A stretch of 64,000 nt of DNA, taken from Kroppenstedtia eburnea (lineage in GTDB: Bacteria > Bacillota > Bacilli > Thermoactinomycetales > DSM-45169). Shown in pieces: positions 45,327-53,642 of this stretch. The stretch is taken from contig NZ_CP048103.1 of assembly GCF_013282215.1 (NCBI RefSeq), positions 3,501,000-3,564,999 of the forward strand, read 5' to 3'. The notes under the pieces are model-generated. The model saw only the letters and a list, made by a program, of their open reading frames with translations, had not been told where the DNA came from and did not search any database. Both the position numbers and the translations under genes were made by a program. Position 1 is the stretch's first letter. Every line of letters starts with the position of its first letter.

Positions 45327-45920
45327 ATGCGCCAACCGGCTCCAACCCCGGACCCTGGGTCCGACCGTCCGACCCGTATCAAATTCACCCATCCCAGCGC
45401 CCCCCACCGGTGCGCTGACTGGCTGGGTGAGACACTTCAGTTGTATCCCGGATCCCGGGAATTGGCCTGTATCTGTATCGGGACCGACCGGTCGACAGGG
45501 GACTCCCTCGGCCCCTTGGTCGGAACTCAATTGGAGGAGATGGCGGCCCCTTTTCTCCGTGTATACGGAACATTGGACGAGCCTGTTCATGCGGTCAACT
45601 TGGAGAACACCTTGATCCGGTTGAAAAAGGAAATGCGGAATCCCAGGGTGATCGCCGTCGATGCCTGTCTCGGACAGCTTTCCAGCGTGGGATGGATCCA
45701 GGTGGGCAATGGACCGGTAAGGCCGGGAGCCGGAGTCAATAAACAGCTTCCCGAGGTGGGACAGGTACATGTGACGGGGATCGTCAATGTGGCGGGATTT
45801 ATGGAATACTTTGTCCTTCAGAACACGCGTCTGAGCATGGTGATGAAAATGGCCAACGTGATCGCTTCAGCAATCCATTCTGTAGCCGAGACCGAAAATT
45901 CCCGCCGAAAATCTCTTTAG
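45327..45920 (+). CDS. yyaC: Sporulation protein YyaC (DUF1256, germination-protease-like)
   Basis: 197 residues from ATG 45327, nine bases after GGAGG. The core CIGTDRSTGDSLGPLVGT, the VIAVDACLG segment and the PGAGVNKQLP block define the family, which is related to the germination protease fold and made during sporulation. The last residues are NSRRKSL followed by TAG; that TAG belongs to the terminus of a dispersed repeat, so the natural C-terminus may have been altered. Confidence 0.93.
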   Translation: MRQPAPTPDPGSDRPTRIKFTHPSAPHRCADWLGETLQLYPGSRELACICIGTDRSTGDSLGPLVGTQLEEMAAPFLRVYGTLDEPVHAVNLENTLIRLKKEMRNPRVIAVDACLGQLSSVGWIQVGNGPVRPGAGVNKQLPEVGQVHVTGIVNVAGFMEYFVLQNTRLSMVMKMANVIASAIHSVAETENSRRKSL

Positions 45921-46074
45921 GGTGTGTCTGATCATTCAAGTTGTCCAAGGAAAGACGGTAACACCCGGTTTGCATCAAAACAAGATCCGTCCCGGAAGCG
46001 TGGTGAAAACATCGTCATACCCACAGGGCACAAGTCTCGCCAGGGTGCTTTCGCACCCGGTCTCGCTATGCACT
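45918..46074. repeat. Dispersed palindromic repeat, extended end with no hairpin (copy 10)
   Basis: TAGGGTGTGTCTGATCATTC at the left edge, then CCGGAAGCGTGGTGAAAAC, CATACCCACAGGGCACAAG and CGGTCTCGCTATGCA. The palindromic hairpin module is absent. Confidence 0.8.
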
Positions 46075-46167
46075 CTTTGCAAGAGATCGGAGCCGCCCCA
46101 CCATCCTGCCCCCGCCTTGCTGAAAAACAAGATCAAAGTTGCCTGAAGGGACTAGAAATGGCAAACA

Positions 46168-46211
46168 GGATAAACCCGGCCTTCCTCCAGCGGGCCGGGT
46201 TTATCCTGTTA
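46168..46211 (-). terminator. Terminator of the DUF554 gene
   Basis: CAGGATAAACCCGGC and its complement pair across a ten-base loop; a T-rich stretch follows on the minus strand. Confidence 0.7.
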
Positions 46212-46267
46212 TCGTGATGGGAGATCATCACGCATTTTTTGTCGAAAAAAGACGTCTATCATGTCCG

Positions 46268-46969
46268 TCAGATGGAAAAGCGAATCATGACCAGAGCAAC
46301 CGCAACTGCAACAGGGATGGCCGGAAGCAAGTCTCCCACCCGGATCTTGCCCAACCCGAGCAAATTGATCCCGATCCCGATGATCAGGATCCCACCCGTT
46401 GCCGTCACCTGCTGGATCACCTGATCCAAGGCTTCCTTGTCGAGAAACTGGGTGATCCAACCGGCAGACAAAGTGATCGCCCCTTGATACAACGCCACAG
46501 GGATCATCGAGAAGAGCACCCCGCTCCCCATGCTGGAAGAAAACAGGATTGCGGTGAAACCATCCAGCAGGGATTTGGTGTACAACACTTCATGATCTCC
46601 CCGCAATCCGCTGTCCAACCCTCCCAAGACAGCCATGGGACCGATACAGTAAACCAAGGTCCCGGTTACAAATCCGGTGGAGAACCTGCTTTCACCTTTC
46701 CACCGGTTCTCCACCCACTTTCCAAATTGATTCAACCGATCCTCCACCTTCAGCCAACCACCCAGGATCCCCCCGACCACTAAAGAGAGCAATACACTGA
46801 TGAAGTTTTGGGCTTCCAAAGCCATGGACAGGCCGATCACCAACACCACCAGCCCAATCCCTTGCATCACCGTCTCATGGATCTCTTTTCTCATGCCGGT
46901 GAGAAAAGTGCCCAACAGGGATCCCGCTGCAATCGCAATCCCGTTCACCAGGGTGCCAAGTAAAATCAC
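46268..46969 (-). CDS. DUF554 membrane protein (YqgA/YdfK type)
   Basis: 233 residues from GTG 46969, preceded by GGGAGTGGATCGGGAA. Six or seven membrane segments. The N-terminal VILLGTLVNGIAIAAGSLLG matches the family's MxxxGTxxN start. The function is unknown; possibly transport. A GTG four codons upstream is an alternative. It lies 15 bases after the desulfurase-like gene, so the genes are probably co-transcribed. Confidence 0.88.
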   Translation of the reverse strand: MILLGTLVNGIAIAAGSLLGTFLTGMRKEIHETVMQGIGLVVLVIGLSMALEAQNFISVLLSLVVGGILGGWLKVEDRLNQFGKWVENRWKGESRFSTGFVTGTLVYCIGPMAVLGGLDSGLRGDHEVLYTKSLLDGFTAILFSSSMGSGVLFSMIPVALYQGAITLSAGWITQFLDKEALDQVIQQVTATGGILIIGIGINLLGLGKIRVGDLLPAIPVAVAVALVMIRFSI

Positions 46970-46984
46970 TTCCCGATCCACTCC

Positions 46985-48133
46985 CTAACCCATCCCATAA
47001 GATTCCCGGATCTCACCCACCGCCTGCAGTAACGCCTCTACATCCTGATCCGTGTTAAAGAAGCCCGGACTGACCCGGATGGTGCCTGTATCTGCCGTTC
47101 CCAATGTCTGATGAGCCAAAGCGGCACAATGAAATCCCGACCGAACCGCAATTTCATAATGTTGATCCAGGATGGCGGCCACTTCGTTGCCGTCCACGCC
47201 CTCCACATTGAAAGAAACCACAGGAACTGAAGAGGACCCCGGTGTGTATACACGAATCCCCTCCATCCGACTCAACCCCTCGGAGATCTGTTGGGCGAGA
47301 AGGGATTCATGTTGCCGAATCGATTCCATCCCCTGTTCAGACAAAAACTGAACCCCGGCATCCAAGCCGGCAATTCCAGGGGTATTGGGCGTTCCGCTTT
47401 CAAACCCCGTCGGACGCTCCTCCGGTTGCCACAAATGTTCGGAATGGCTCCCTGTTCCCCCTTCCATCAAGGGGCGAAGCGATAGCTCCGGTGATATATA
47501 CAATCCTCCGGTACCTTGCGGGCCCATCAATCCTTTATGACCGGAAAAAGCCAACATCGATATTCCCATCGACTCCACATCGATGGGGACCACACCCGCC
47601 GTCTGGGCGGCATCCACCAACAGAGGGATTCCCCGTCGGCGGGCGATATTTCCGATCTCCCCCACCGGGAGCAACACACCGGTCACATTGGAAGCATGAT
47701 TGGCGACAATCAAACGGGTGCGGGAGCCCAAAGCCTTTTCCAAGCGGTGCAGATCCACAGGTTCCTCCGACCCTGGAGGGATGTAATCCACTTCAATCCC
47801 CCGGGTCTTTTTCAACATCTCCAGTGGACGGACAACAGCATTGTGTTCCCATGTGGTGGCTACCACATGGTCCCCGGGATTCAACCATCCTTTGAGGGAT
47901 AGATTGATCCCATGGGTTCCGTTTTGGCAGAAGATCAGATTGCGCGGATCCCGGATCTGAAACAACCGTGCCAGCCGGCGACGGGTTTCTTCCACCTTCC
48001 CCCCGGCCAGCCGGGAGAGTCGATGTCCGCCTCTGCCGGGATTTGCCCCGTAGTTTGCCATACAATTTTCCACGCTCTTCAAAACCGGCTCCGGTTTTGG
48101 CCAGGTGGTGGCGGCGTTATCCAGATAGATCAC
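46985..48133 (-). CDS. Cysteine desulfurase-like aminotransferase class V
   Basis: 382 residues from a GTG at 48133 with GGAGGGG upstream. PLP enzyme: IYLDNAATTWPKP at the N-terminus, NGTHGINL, the NHASNVTG block, and the PLP lysine in AFSGHKGLMGPQGTG near residue 205. The C-terminal RSGFHCAALAH has the mobile cysteine of desulfurases. It resembles the group encoded near soj/spo0J in several Bacilli. The acceptor of sulfur is unknown. It follows spo0J by 28 bases. Confidence 0.88.
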   Translation of the reverse strand: MIYLDNAATTWPKPEPVLKSVENCMANYGANPGRGGHRLSRLAGGKVEETRRRLARLFQIRDPRNLIFCQNGTHGINLSLKGWLNPGDHVVATTWEHNAVVRPLEMLKKTRGIEVDYIPPGSEEPVDLHRLEKALGSRTRLIVANHASNVTGVLLPVGEIGNIARRRGIPLLVDAAQTAGVVPIDVESMGISMLAFSGHKGLMGPQGTGGLYISPELSLRPLMEGGTGSHSEHLWQPEERPTGFESGTPNTPGIAGLDAGVQFLSEQGMESIRQHESLLAQQISEGLSRMEGIRVYTPGSSSVPVVSFNVEGVDGNEVAAILDQHYEIAVRSGFHCAALAHQTLGTADTGTIRVSPGFFNTDQDVEALLQAVGEIRESYGMG

Positions 48134-48161
48134 ATCCACCCCTCCATCACCAGTTTGGGTA

Positions 48162-49034
48162 TCAATCCAGAATCCGATCCTTCTGCAACATTTCCACCAA
48201 CCGTTCCAGTTCTCTCTCCGAGTAATACTCGATTTCAATCCGTCCTTTTTTTCTTCCATGCCGAATTCGCACCGGAGTGCTGTATGCTTCTTGCAACACA
48301 TCTTCATAACGTTTAAATTGCGGAGGAAGGGGTGTTTGAGAAGGGTCCTTTTTCTTCCGGGTCCGCTTCACACCCTCATTCACCTGTTGAACCCATTCTT
48401 CCAACTGACGCACACTGACCTCTTCCTTTACCGCCCGCTTGGCCAATTTCAATAAAGCTTCCCTGTCTTTCACTCCCCGTAACGCTCTGGCGTGTCCCAT
48501 GGATAATGTTCCACGTGAAACATCTTCCTGAACTTCCCGGGGAAGTTGAAGCAGACGCAGATAGTTGGTCACATGGGGACGACTTTTCCCCACCCGTTTG
48601 GCCATCTCTTCCTGAGTGAGAGAGAAACGATCCATCAATTTTTGATAAGCCTGTGCAATCTCTATGGAGTTGAGATCCTCCCGCTGCAAATTTTCAATCA
48701 AGGCGATCTCCATCATCTGCTCATCAGTAAATTCCCGAACCACCACGGGAACCCGATCCAACCCGGCTTCCTTGGCTGCCCGAAACCGTCTCTCACCGGC
48801 CACAATCTCATAACCCCGAATGCTTTTTCGCACCACCAAAGGCTGAACCACTCCATGTTCCTTGACGGAGGAGATCAGCTCCTGCAATGCGTCGGGATCA
48901 AAATGCTTGCGCGGTTGATAAGGATTGGCACGCAGTTCATCCACCGCAATCTCGTTCACCACATCCTCGTCATTCACCTGGGCATCCGGGAAGAGGGCGC
49001 CCAGTCCTTTGCCCAGAGCTTTACTCCCGGCCAT
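48162..49034 (-). CDS. spo0J: Chromosome-partitioning protein ParB (Spo0J)
   Basis: 290 residues (Bacillus 282). The CTP-binding ParB domain carries NPYQPRKHFD and EIVAGERRFRAAKEAG near residue 80, followed by [11 protein letters not shown]. The helix-turn-helix is LTQEEMAKRVGKSRPHVTNYLRLL, then a dimerisation domain at the C-terminus. It loads on parS, slides as a CTP clamp and recruits SMC. A parS lies within the gene. It overlaps the end of soj exon 2 by 14 bases. Confidence 0.98.
   Translation of the reverse strand: MAGSKALGKGLGALFPDAQVNDEDVVNEIAVDELRANPYQPRKHFDPDALQELISSVKEHGVVQPLVVRKSIRGYEIVAGERRFRAAKEAGLDRVPVVVREFTDEQMMEIALIENLQREDLNSIEIAQAYQKLMDRFSLTQEEMAKRVGKSRPHVTNYLRLLQLPREVQEDVSRGTLSMGHARALRGVKDREALLKLAKRAVKEEVSVRQLEEWVQQVNEGVKRTRKKKDPSQTPLPPQFKRYEDVLQEAYSTPVRIRHGRKKGRIEIEYYSERELERLVEMLQKDRILD
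48507..48522. promoter_or_regulatory. parS: parS site within spo0J
   Basis: TGTTCCACGTGAAACA, a perfect match to the Bacillus consensus TGTTNCACGTGAAACA, in the same gene as the Bacillus site. Confidence 0.95.
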
Positions 49035-49743
49035 TCCGGATCACTTCCTTCGCCAGTTCAATATAGCATTCCGCCCCACGGGAGCGGGCATCGTAATCCA
49101 GGATGGTCATCCCGTGGCTGGGTGCTTCACTGAGACGTACATTTCGGGGGATGACTGTACGATACACCTTTTCCTGAAAATATTTCTTCACTTCTTCCAT
49201 CACCTGTACTGAAAGATTGGTACGGCCATCAAACATCGTCAACAGAACACCCTCAATTTCCAAACGTTTATTCAAGTGTTTCTGCACAATTCGAATCGTA
49301 TTCAGCAATTGCCCCAAGCCTTCCAAAGCATAAAACTCACACTGGATCGGAATCAACACAGAATTGGCCGCAGTCAGCGAGTTAACTGTCAACACACCGA
49401 GAGAGGGTGGACAGTCGATCAGGATATAGTCGTAAGTGTCCCTGATCCCTTGAAGTGACCGCTTCAGTCGATGTTCACGGGAAAGGGTCTGGACCAATTC
49501 AATTTCCGCCCCTGCCAATTCGATCCTGGCGGGCACCAGATCCAACCCCTCAATTGAGGTGGAGAGCAGGACATCCTTGACAGGTACTTCATCGATCAAC
49601 ACATCATAGATACACTGTTTCACATCCGCTTTATTGATCCCCAATCCAGAAGTCGTGTTGCCCTGGGGATCCGTGTCGACGATCAAAGTCCGTTTGCCTT
49701 GGTGGACCAAACTGGCTCCCAAATTGATGGAAGTTGTGGTTTT
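49021..49743 (-). CDS. soj: ParA (Soj) exon 2, Walker A lysine to C-terminus
   Basis: 240 codons starting KTTTSINLGASLVHQGKR and ending AKEVIRNGRE. This is the complete Soj ATPase except for its first 15 residues: deviant Walker A second half, Walker A' DTDPQGN, Walker B YILIDCPPSLG, and the RNVRLSEAPSHG block. There is no start codon or ribosome site at its 5' end. The bases immediately before it are a group II intron 3' end. Joined to exon 1 (51984-52028), the frame gives GGVGKTTTS without a gap and a 255-residue protein (Bacillus 253). Soj drives origin segregation and controls DnaA. Confidence 0.95.
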   Translation of the reverse strand, partial: KTTTSINLGASLVHQGKRTLIVDTDPQGNTTSGLGINKADVKQCIYDVLIDEVPVKDVLLSTSIEGLDLVPARIELAGAEIELVQTLSREHRLKRSLQGIRDTYDYILIDCPPSLGVLTVNSLTAANSVLIPIQCEFYALEGLGQLLNTIRIVQKHLNKRLEIEGVLLTMFDGRTNLSVQVMEEVKKYFQEKVYRTVIPRNVRLSEAPSHGMTILDYDARSRGAECYIELAKEVIRNGRE

Positions 49744-49805
49744 GTAGGGTGGGAACCCAGCGCCTTGCCATGTTCCCCATGACAGGTTTCTGTGAACCCC
49801 CCTCC

Positions 49806-49839
49806 GAACCGAACGTACACCTTTCGATGTATTCGGCTC
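49806..49839 (-). ncRNA. Group II intron domain V (catalytic hairpin)
   Basis: 34 nt with perfect stems, the AGC triad, a GAAA tetraloop and a two-base bulge. This is the most conserved group II element and appears intact, so splicing is feasible. Confidence 0.95.
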
Positions 49840-49969
49840 TCCAGCCGTTCCTGAGTGCAGAGAAAAACGATGAGAGTTTTCTTTCAGACCGCTGGCAGCG
49901 TCGAAGCAGTGGTGGGGAAACCTCGCCCTGGTAATGCAAGTTTCCGAAGGAATGTGAGAGAACAGCAAA

Positions 49970-50074
49970 GGGAGGGTTGGGTTTCACATGGGATGACTTT
50001 GGCTCGGAAGAACAACCGGAACGCTGAAGCCCAATCCCGACCGCCTTAGACACACTAAACCGCAACGCTCCTAG
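49970..50074. repeat. Dispersed palindromic repeat inside the group II intron (copy 11)
   Basis: AGGGAGGGTTGGGTTTCACATG, a divergent second arm, and the edge GCAACGCTCCTAG. The terminal CTA is the TAG stop of the maturase gene. It is located in intron domain IV, where insertions are tolerated. Confidence 0.8.
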
Positions 50075-51453
50075 TCCGGCTTCGGTTGGGCTCTTTTTTT
50101 TAAAGGTCCATTGAAATATGTAAGCACCTTTTCCGTTCCGTCAACCGCCTGAACCTTCACTCCGATCCATTTTTTTGTCCCGGTTCCCTGTTCTCTTTTG
50201 AGGTCTGTACCGTATTTGTCCAACACCTTTTTCAGCGAGGATTTTTCCTTGCGGGCGATGGTCTTGGCCAAACTCCAATAGTGATAATACCTGAACTTCC
50301 CCAGCTTGGTGCTGACATCCTCAGCCATACAATAGAAGTGGTACAGCTCCCGCATTTCCATATGGTATCGACGGATGATTTCCGGCAGAGGCAAATGAAT
50401 TCTGGAGTTGATATGAACCGGCTTGCCGTTCTTGCTGAACGGCCGGATCTTCTGACGGATCACCTCCCCCGGCACCAACAATTGAATGTCTCCGAAGGCA
50501 GATCGCTTTCCGCAATCCCTGGAGTTCCGCTGTGGCGTGTGCTGTACCGATCGGATCTCGTAACCGAGAAACCGCACGCGGTTCTTCGCCAGGTGGGTGA
50601 TCCGGATTTCATCCCCGTTGAGAGCCAGGTGGAGGGAAGATTGAAGGAAGGTTTGGATATCCTCTTGGATGGATTGAGCCATGACTTTTCCACCACTCAT
50701 GCAAATGATGAATCTCCCGGCATACCTGAGATAGATCACCCGCTCCCCCGCATCCGTAGCGGACAGGGACCGCTCCTTCATGAATCGATCCAGTTCATGA
50801 AGATAAATATTCACAAGCAAGGAGTGGATATCCCCTCCATGAAAAGGTACCGGAGCATAGAGGGGAATTCTCCCGCACTTCAGGTACCCCGCCCGGATAA
50901 ACCGATTGAGCAGATCCAAAAATCGGCCGTCGTCGATCCGCCTCGCAAGCAGGGAAATCAAGAGCTGAGGGTCCACCCGTTGAAGGATGCCCTTGATTTC
51001 ACCTTCGACAACCCAATTGGCAGCCTGACAGGATGTCCGGATCATATGCAAAGCCGTTTGATGGCTCCTGCCGGGTCTGAAACCGTGTGATGAGTCCAGA
51101 AAAATCGGCTCGTAGATCGCCTCCAGGATTTGTCTCAACACCTCCAGGATCCATCGATCCTCAAAGGGGGGGACCTCATCACATCTGTCCTGTTTTTTGC
51201 ATAATGATCTGGGATGATATGTCCCGGCTCTCATCTGCCGGATGAGCGGTTTCACCCGGTCCGGCATCCATCCGTCCATGGAAGGGTTGGACAACCTGGC
51301 AGGCTCTTGCCCCCGCTGCTCCCGAATTTGGATCCAAGCGTTCAGATAGAAGTCAGGATTAAAAAAATTGCGGTACAGTCTGCGGAAGATAAAACTCTCA
51401 TCGCGTCTGGCTTTCCGGCTCAGTAACGATAAGATTACTTCGGCTCTCTGCAT
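50071..51453 (-). CDS. Group II intron maturase with inactivated reverse-transcriptase site
   Basis: 460 residues from ATG 51453 with GGAGG upstream. The order of RT blocks is clear: RNFFNPDFYLNAW, the PPFEDRWILEVLRQILEAIYEP block, SSHGFRPGRSHQTAL, and NIYLHELDRFM. Catalytic positions are replaced: the block 3 VEGDIKG is VEGEIKG, the YADD box is YAGR (RYAGRFII), and GTPQGG is degenerate (PFHGGD). A domain X-like region follows (LPEIIRRYHMEMRELYHFY). No DNA endonuclease domain remains. It probably serves, if at all, as a splicing maturase. The stop is supplied by a dispersed repeat, so the C-terminus may be truncated. Confidence 0.9.
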   Translation of the reverse strand: MQRAEVILSLLSRKARRDESFIFRRLYRNFFNPDFYLNAWIQIREQRGQEPARLSNPSMDGWMPDRVKPLIRQMRAGTYHPRSLCKKQDRCDEVPPFEDRWILEVLRQILEAIYEPIFLDSSHGFRPGRSHQTALHMIRTSCQAANWVVEGEIKGILQRVDPQLLISLLARRIDDGRFLDLLNRFIRAGYLKCGRIPLYAPVPFHGGDIHSLLVNIYLHELDRFMKERSLSATDAGERVIYLRYAGRFIICMSGGKVMAQSIQEDIQTFLQSSLHLALNGDEIRITHLAKNRVRFLGYEIRSVQHTPQRNSRDCGKRSAFGDIQLLVPGEVIRQKIRPFSKNGKPVHINSRIHLPLPEIIRRYHMEMRELYHFYCMAEDVSTKLGKFRYYHYWSLAKTIARKEKSSLKKVLDKYGTDLKREQGTGTKKWIGVKVQAVDGTEKVLTYFNGPLKKRAQPKPD

Positions 51454-51983
51454 TTCGCATACCTCCATAATCCATCGTTTGAACGACCTGCCCCCCTTCG
51501 CCAAGTGACGGGCTTTCCCCATCTCAAACTACTACGGGGGCTCCGTGGCCGTAGCGGGGTCCCCTGATCCCCGATGAGCATCCCGCCTTAGGCCATCTCC
51601 GTTTAGGACATGTGAACACAGTGGAAGTGACGTAGGTTCCCGTTCGTCTCTTTGACGCATCTCCGATGCGCTGGGAAAGGGGCGGAGAGTGTGAAGAGCG
51701 CAGGAAATACCCTTCACAGCCCCTGTCCGTGTGCGTCTCAATCAGCTTTCGCACACCCCGGCGGTCAGGGCCAAGAAACTGGGGTTCAGGCAGTGTAGCC
51801 TTGACCATATCACTTCATTGGTCTTGCCGATCCGGCTGCATGCTGATTGAACAACCGATCGGCTTTGCCGGCATGCTATGGTCCCTGAAGGCGTTTCCAC
51901 CTCAGGTAAGCCGGTTGACCATGGGATTCCTCTCCAATCCCAGCCTCCATCGAGGCATTGTTCACCATCCCTTACGGACGCAC

Positions 51984-52028
51984 TCCAACCCCGCCTTTTT
52001 GATTGGCAATGGCTACAACTCGACTCAA
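51984..52028 (-). CDS. soj: ParA (Soj) exon 1, residues 1-15
   Basis: TTG start at 52028, eight bases after GAGGTG. The 15 codons read MSRVVAIANQKGGVG, the Soj N-terminus up to the middle of the Walker A loop. The next base is the G of the intron's GTGCG. The gene lies 73 bases after noc, in the Bacillus order noc-soj-spo0J. Confidence 0.9.
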
Positions 52029-52101
52029 TGAACTTGCACCTCATTTCACGGCTGATAGGAGTCAGGACTGCACGAGTCCCTTCCCCGAAATTGTACACTT
52101 T

Positions 52102-52920
52102 TTATTTTGGGATGCGAATAACCACTTCATAAAAGTCATCCAGATCCTTTTCATCTGCGGTAACCGGAAGACCGGTCTCTTTCACCATGTCCACGGATTG
52201 GCGGATGGTATTCACCGCAATCCGTACATCCCTGGAAAAGGATTTTCGTTTGGGCTTGGGGGTATTCCTCATCTCCGTCCAGCGTTGCACCCGTTCCTCT
52301 GTCTGTTTTACGTTCAAGCCCTTCTGCAATATTTCATTCAACAGCTTCAATTGCAGTTCTTCTTCCTTCAATCCCAACAGCGCCCGGGCATGCCTTTCCG
52401 TGATCGACCGGTCCAGAATCGCATCCTGCACCTCCCGGGGAAGGTGCAGCAGGCGCAATTTATTCGCCACAGTGGATTGCCCTTTACCCAACCGTTTGGC
52501 CAGTCCTTCCTGCGTCAGGTCATGGAGTTCGATCAACTGATGGTAGGCTTCCGCTTCTTCAAGGGCGGTCAAGCCCTCCCGTTGCAGATTTTCGATCAAT
52601 GAGACCGAGGCTGCATCCATATCGGACATCTCACGAACAATCGCCGGGATTCTTTCCATCCCTAATTTTTTGACAGCACGAAGCCTTCTCTCACCGGCGA
52701 TCAATTCATATTGATCCTGAATCCGCCGCACCACCACCGGTTGGATGACCCCATGGGTGCGAATCGTTTCACACAATTCATTCAGTCGATCGTCATCAAA
52801 AATCGACCGTGGCTGATAAGGGCTCGGCCGGATCAATCCGACTTCCAACTGTCTTACTTCATCATGTTCTTCTTTTTCCGCCATCCCGAACAACCGGCTG
52901 AATGGCTCTCTCATCTTCAT
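52102..52920 (-). CDS. noc: Nucleoid occlusion protein Noc
   Basis: 272 residues from ATG 52920 with AGGTGGTG upstream. Starts [17 protein letters not shown], the amphipathic membrane-binding helix of Noc (Bacillus FSRFFGLGEKE). The ParB-like CTP domain has [11 protein letters not shown] and [12 protein letters not shown], then [11 protein letters not shown]. The HTH is [24 protein letters not shown], and the C-terminal segment AFSRDxRIAxNTIRQS-type is present as [16 protein letters not shown]. It blocks division over the nucleoid. Confidence 0.97.
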   Translation of the reverse strand: MKMREPFSRLFGMAEKEEHDEVRQLEVGLIRPSPYQPRSIFDDDRLNELCETIRTHGVIQPVVVRRIQDQYELIAGERRLRAVKKLGMERIPAIVREMSDMDAASVSLIENLQREGLTALEEAEAYHQLIELHDLTQEGLAKRLGKGQSTVANKLRLLHLPREVQDAILDRSITERHARALLGLKEEELQLKLLNEILQKGLNVKQTEERVQRWTEMRNTPKPKRKSFSRDVRIAVNTIRQSVDMVKETGLPVTADEKDLDDFYEVVIRIPK

Positions 52921-52958
52921 GGACACCACCTGTAATAACATGAAATCCTGCAGACACG

Positions 52959-53029
52959 CCTGGAAGCGTTGCGTGACCAGGGAGCGAAGCGACCCCGGCA
53001 CGACTTGTGCCTTTCACAACGCTTCCAGT
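52959..53029. repeat. Dispersed repeat, minimal form (copy 12)
   Basis: CCTGGAAGCGTTGCGTGACC and CTTTCACAACGCTTCCAG enclose one GGGAGCGAAGCGACC module, with no long hairpin: only about 70 bases. Confidence 0.75.
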
Positions 53030-53403
53030 CTGAGTCTTGTCAGTTCTCCGATTGCGGTTATGGAGAGCTACCGTCTCCACTGAACCGAAGAATATCAGGC
53101 TTCACACTTCATCGCCTCGCTATGACCACCACACAGGCCTGATCCATGCACAGCCCTTGGACTGATCCTTCCCCATAGCGGCTCTCCCTTCCGGATCTGG
53201 ATAGCCTGTGACTAACATAGACTTTATATCTAATTCGATGTTTTCGGAAGACCCTCCTCTCTTCCCCCTTCTTTTCTCTTCCTCGCTGTCCCCCAACTTG
53301 ACCCCCAAGAGCGATGATCACTCGAATCGGTGAAAAAGTCGTCACAAGAAAGCATCAAATCACAAGGTTTCTCACCCTCCGTAGATTTTTTCAACACCAT
53401 CCA

Positions 53404-53419
53404 TGTTTCACGTGGAACA
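53404..53419. promoter_or_regulatory. parS: parS site upstream of the actin-like gene
   Basis: TGTTTCACGTGGAACA, the exact reverse complement of the parS in spo0J. Confidence 0.95.
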
Positions 53420-53642
53420 TTCCCCCTGGCTTCCACCAAACAAAGGTTCCCTATATGCATAAAAAAAAGAAAAACAACATCTCATCACCAAAAATTTGTC
53501 GAAAAAGAGGAAGCAGAGTCGATGAAAGCAGAAACCCGCCTTTCTTCTTATTGACCCCCTGCAACCCGGATTGATAGAATCAATAGAAGACCAGTAGAAA
53601 GAACAGTTTGAGACCTTTGACAAAAAACAGGAGGAACCGGTT

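Larger units (their letters stand above)
49744..51983 (-). mobile_element. Group II intron interrupting soj (2,240 nt)
   Basis: The 5' end is GTGCGTCC and the 3' end CCCTAC, both canonical for bacterial group II introns. Domain V lies at 49806-49839: GAGCCGAA pairs with TTCGGTTC, a two-base CG bulge, a second stem TACATC/GGTGTA and a GAAA loop, 34 nt with the AGC triad. Domain VI follows. An intron-encoded maturase sits in domain IV (50071-51453). Removing these 2,240 bases restores an uninterrupted soj frame within the Walker A motif. Confidence 0.95.
52921..53642. other. Long non-coding region with parS and a short repeat copy
   Basis: About 720 bases between divergent noc and the actin-like gene. 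It contains repeat copy 12 and the parS at 53404. The rest (53030-53400) has pyrimidine-rich stretches and no gene I would support. Promoters for both neighbours must lie here. Confidence 0.5.

Noticed and set aside
51742..52098. 118-codon minus-strand frame between noc and the maturase
   Set aside because: It crosses the soj exon 1/intron boundary in another frame; the exon and intron structure explains the sequence better.
53109..53460. Overlapping minus-strand frames upstream of noc
   Set aside because: No ribosome sites, unlike any protein, and very high Arg/Gly/Lys content typical of frames opposite pyrimidine-rich DNA.
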